In this document: piece after piece, positions 63,448 to 64,000 of the stretch
Layout of the letters: every line of letters begins with the position of its first letter
Position numbering within the stretch: the stretch's first letter is position 1
Assembly (NCBI GenBank): GCA_026391835.1
Contig: JAPLDF010000041.1
Span: 203,207 to 267,206 of the forward strand
Direction of reading: 5' to 3'
Source: Bacteroidota bacterium
Lineage (GTDB): Bacteria > Bacteroidota > Bacteroidia > Bacteroidales > FEN-979
Length of the DNA: 64,000 nucleotides
Position numbers and translations under genes: made by a program
The notes under the pieces: generated by a model
What the model was told of the DNA's origin: nothing
What the model saw: only the letters and a program-made list of their open reading frames with translations
Database searches by the model: none

Positions 63448-63547
63448 GAGTATTTGCCGGTTTAGTGTTTTAATCCGGTGTTGTTGATTGGCGAACTCCA
63501 ATTTGACCGCTAATTCAGGCTCAGAGATATTTGCCAAGCAGTTAATA

Positions 63548-64000
63548 TTACAAATTCACATAAACATCCTGAATTTCCTTATCCCTTATGCCAAGATAGA
63601 TTTTGGTGGTTTTAATACTGCTATGATTCAGGATGTCGCTAAGTAAAATCAGTGATAATTCCGAATTGTCATTATTCTCAAACACCCGCCGGCCAAAAGA
63701 CTTTCTTAGGCTGTGGCTTTTAATTGCCGATGGATCCTTCGTTACCTTATACTTGATGGCGATTCCTTTCAGCTTATGGTTCACATACTGCCTGGTTATG
63801 GCACCGGATTCCCAACGATTCAAAAAGATTAGCTGTTTGGGGTCAGGACTGCCCATTGATTTATATATCCGGCTGATTGTTTCCTGTAGTTGGCCATTTA
63901 TGCTGATTTTCCTGTCCTTCTTTGTTTTCTTTTCGGTAACGACAATGGAATCTCTTTCAAGCAGGTCATTCCACGTCAAAGACAGGATGTCGGAAATACG
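63548..64000 (-). CDS. Tyrosine recombinase, C-terminal catalytic part (N-terminus outside window)
   Basis: The frame enters from the right edge and ends at 63548. The first codon in view is already the catalytic Arg of RISDILSLTWNDLLERD. Then follow SHSLRKSFGRRVFENN with the second Arg, the LNHSS histidine and the Tyr in TTKIYLGI. All four are conserved, unlike in the integrase at 57189. It could belong to the same element or to another one that starts further right; it reads towards the left boundary. Confidence 0.88.
   Translation of the reverse strand, partial: RISDILSLTWNDLLERDSIVVTEKKTKKDRKISINGQLQETISRIYKSMGSPDPKQLIFLNRWESGAITRQYVNHKLKGIAIKYKVTKDPSAIKSHSLRKSFGRRVFENNDNSELSLILLSDILNHSSIKTTKIYLGIRDKEIQDVYVNL

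Larger units (their letters stand above)
57011..64000. mobile_element. Integrated element, left end at the tRNA-Thr fragment
   Basis: The element begins at the tRNA 3' fragment and runs to the right beyond the window. It carries a tyrosine recombinase next to the boundary, an HTH protein overlapping it, a Rossmann epimerase, a membrane GIY-YIG nuclease, a secreted protein and a second recombinase at the edge. Parts of it (57.2-59.4 and 60.2-61.7 kb) are visibly more AT-rich than the chromosome to the left. The right border is not in view, so the later genes may belong to a second element or to the host. Confidence 0.6.

Overview
The window looks like a chromosomal piece of a Bacteroidota bacterium, probably of the Bacteroidales type. 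The signs are a SusC-like TonB-dependent receptor with a carboxypeptidase-like N-terminal domain, type IX secretion (T9SS) cargo and a PorV/PorQ-type porin, a GGGP-synthase family protein, a secreted dipeptidyl peptidase IV, and many candidate promoters of the Bacteroidota form TAnnTTTG. There are no rRNA genes, no intact tRNA and no CRISPR array.

Layout. 1-3.0 kb (minus): selenium genes, namely a cysteine desulfurase fused to selenophosphate synthase (cut by the left edge) and the tRNA 2-selenouridine synthase mnmH. 3-7 kb (plus): a membrane/TPR protein and a long purF-type amidotransferase. 7-17.3 kb (minus): a HIT protein, greA, then an envelope operon of a TonB receptor, a 1.45-kilo-residue secreted protein and a PorV/PorQ-like protein. 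17.5-28.5 kb: a small basic protein, a Rieske-like lipoprotein with altered ligands, the methyl cycle (ahcY, metH, metF), a phosphopantetheinyl transferase, a GGGP synthase and DPP4. 28.8-30 kb: small proteins, among them a secreted peptide-repeat protein.

30.2-46.3 kb (plus) is the most unusual part. It holds six PQQ-like beta-propeller proteins, an NHL-type propeller with a Cys motif, a tiny Tat-type Cys protein, a Tat-exported polyferredoxin and membrane polyferredoxin (NapG/NapH-like), a MaoC hydratase, and two large soluble proteins: NuoE-NuoF-ferredoxin, and a NuoG/GltD hybrid that keeps FAD but lacks the usual NAD(P) domain. Several of these genes overlap by 4-20 bases and they read as one block. 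My inference is an electron route from NADH or quinol through membrane and exported Fe-S proteins towards propeller proteins outside the cytoplasm, with no recognisable terminal reductase. A glycosyltransferase and an ABC exporter (46.3-51.6 kb) follow without a clear break.

51.6-56.6 kb (minus) encodes secreted surface proteins: a six-repeat DxDPGFG protein, two tandem beta-helix paralogues and a T9SS leucine-repeat protein. At 57.0 kb a 3' tRNA-Thr(CGT) fragment lies beside a tyrosine recombinase, which marks the left end of an integrated element that runs off the window. Its cargo includes an HTH protein, a Rossmann epimerase with a fresh 33-bp tandem duplication, a membrane-anchored GIY-YIG nuclease, a secreted protein with an internal sorting-domain-like segment, and a second recombinase at the right edge.

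A recurrent signal is a family of degenerate 7-bp and 8-bp tandem arrays. They sit in intergenic spaces, form inverted pairs at two convergent junctions, and in three places are translated in frame inside proteins, including the linker of the desulfurase-SelD fusion.
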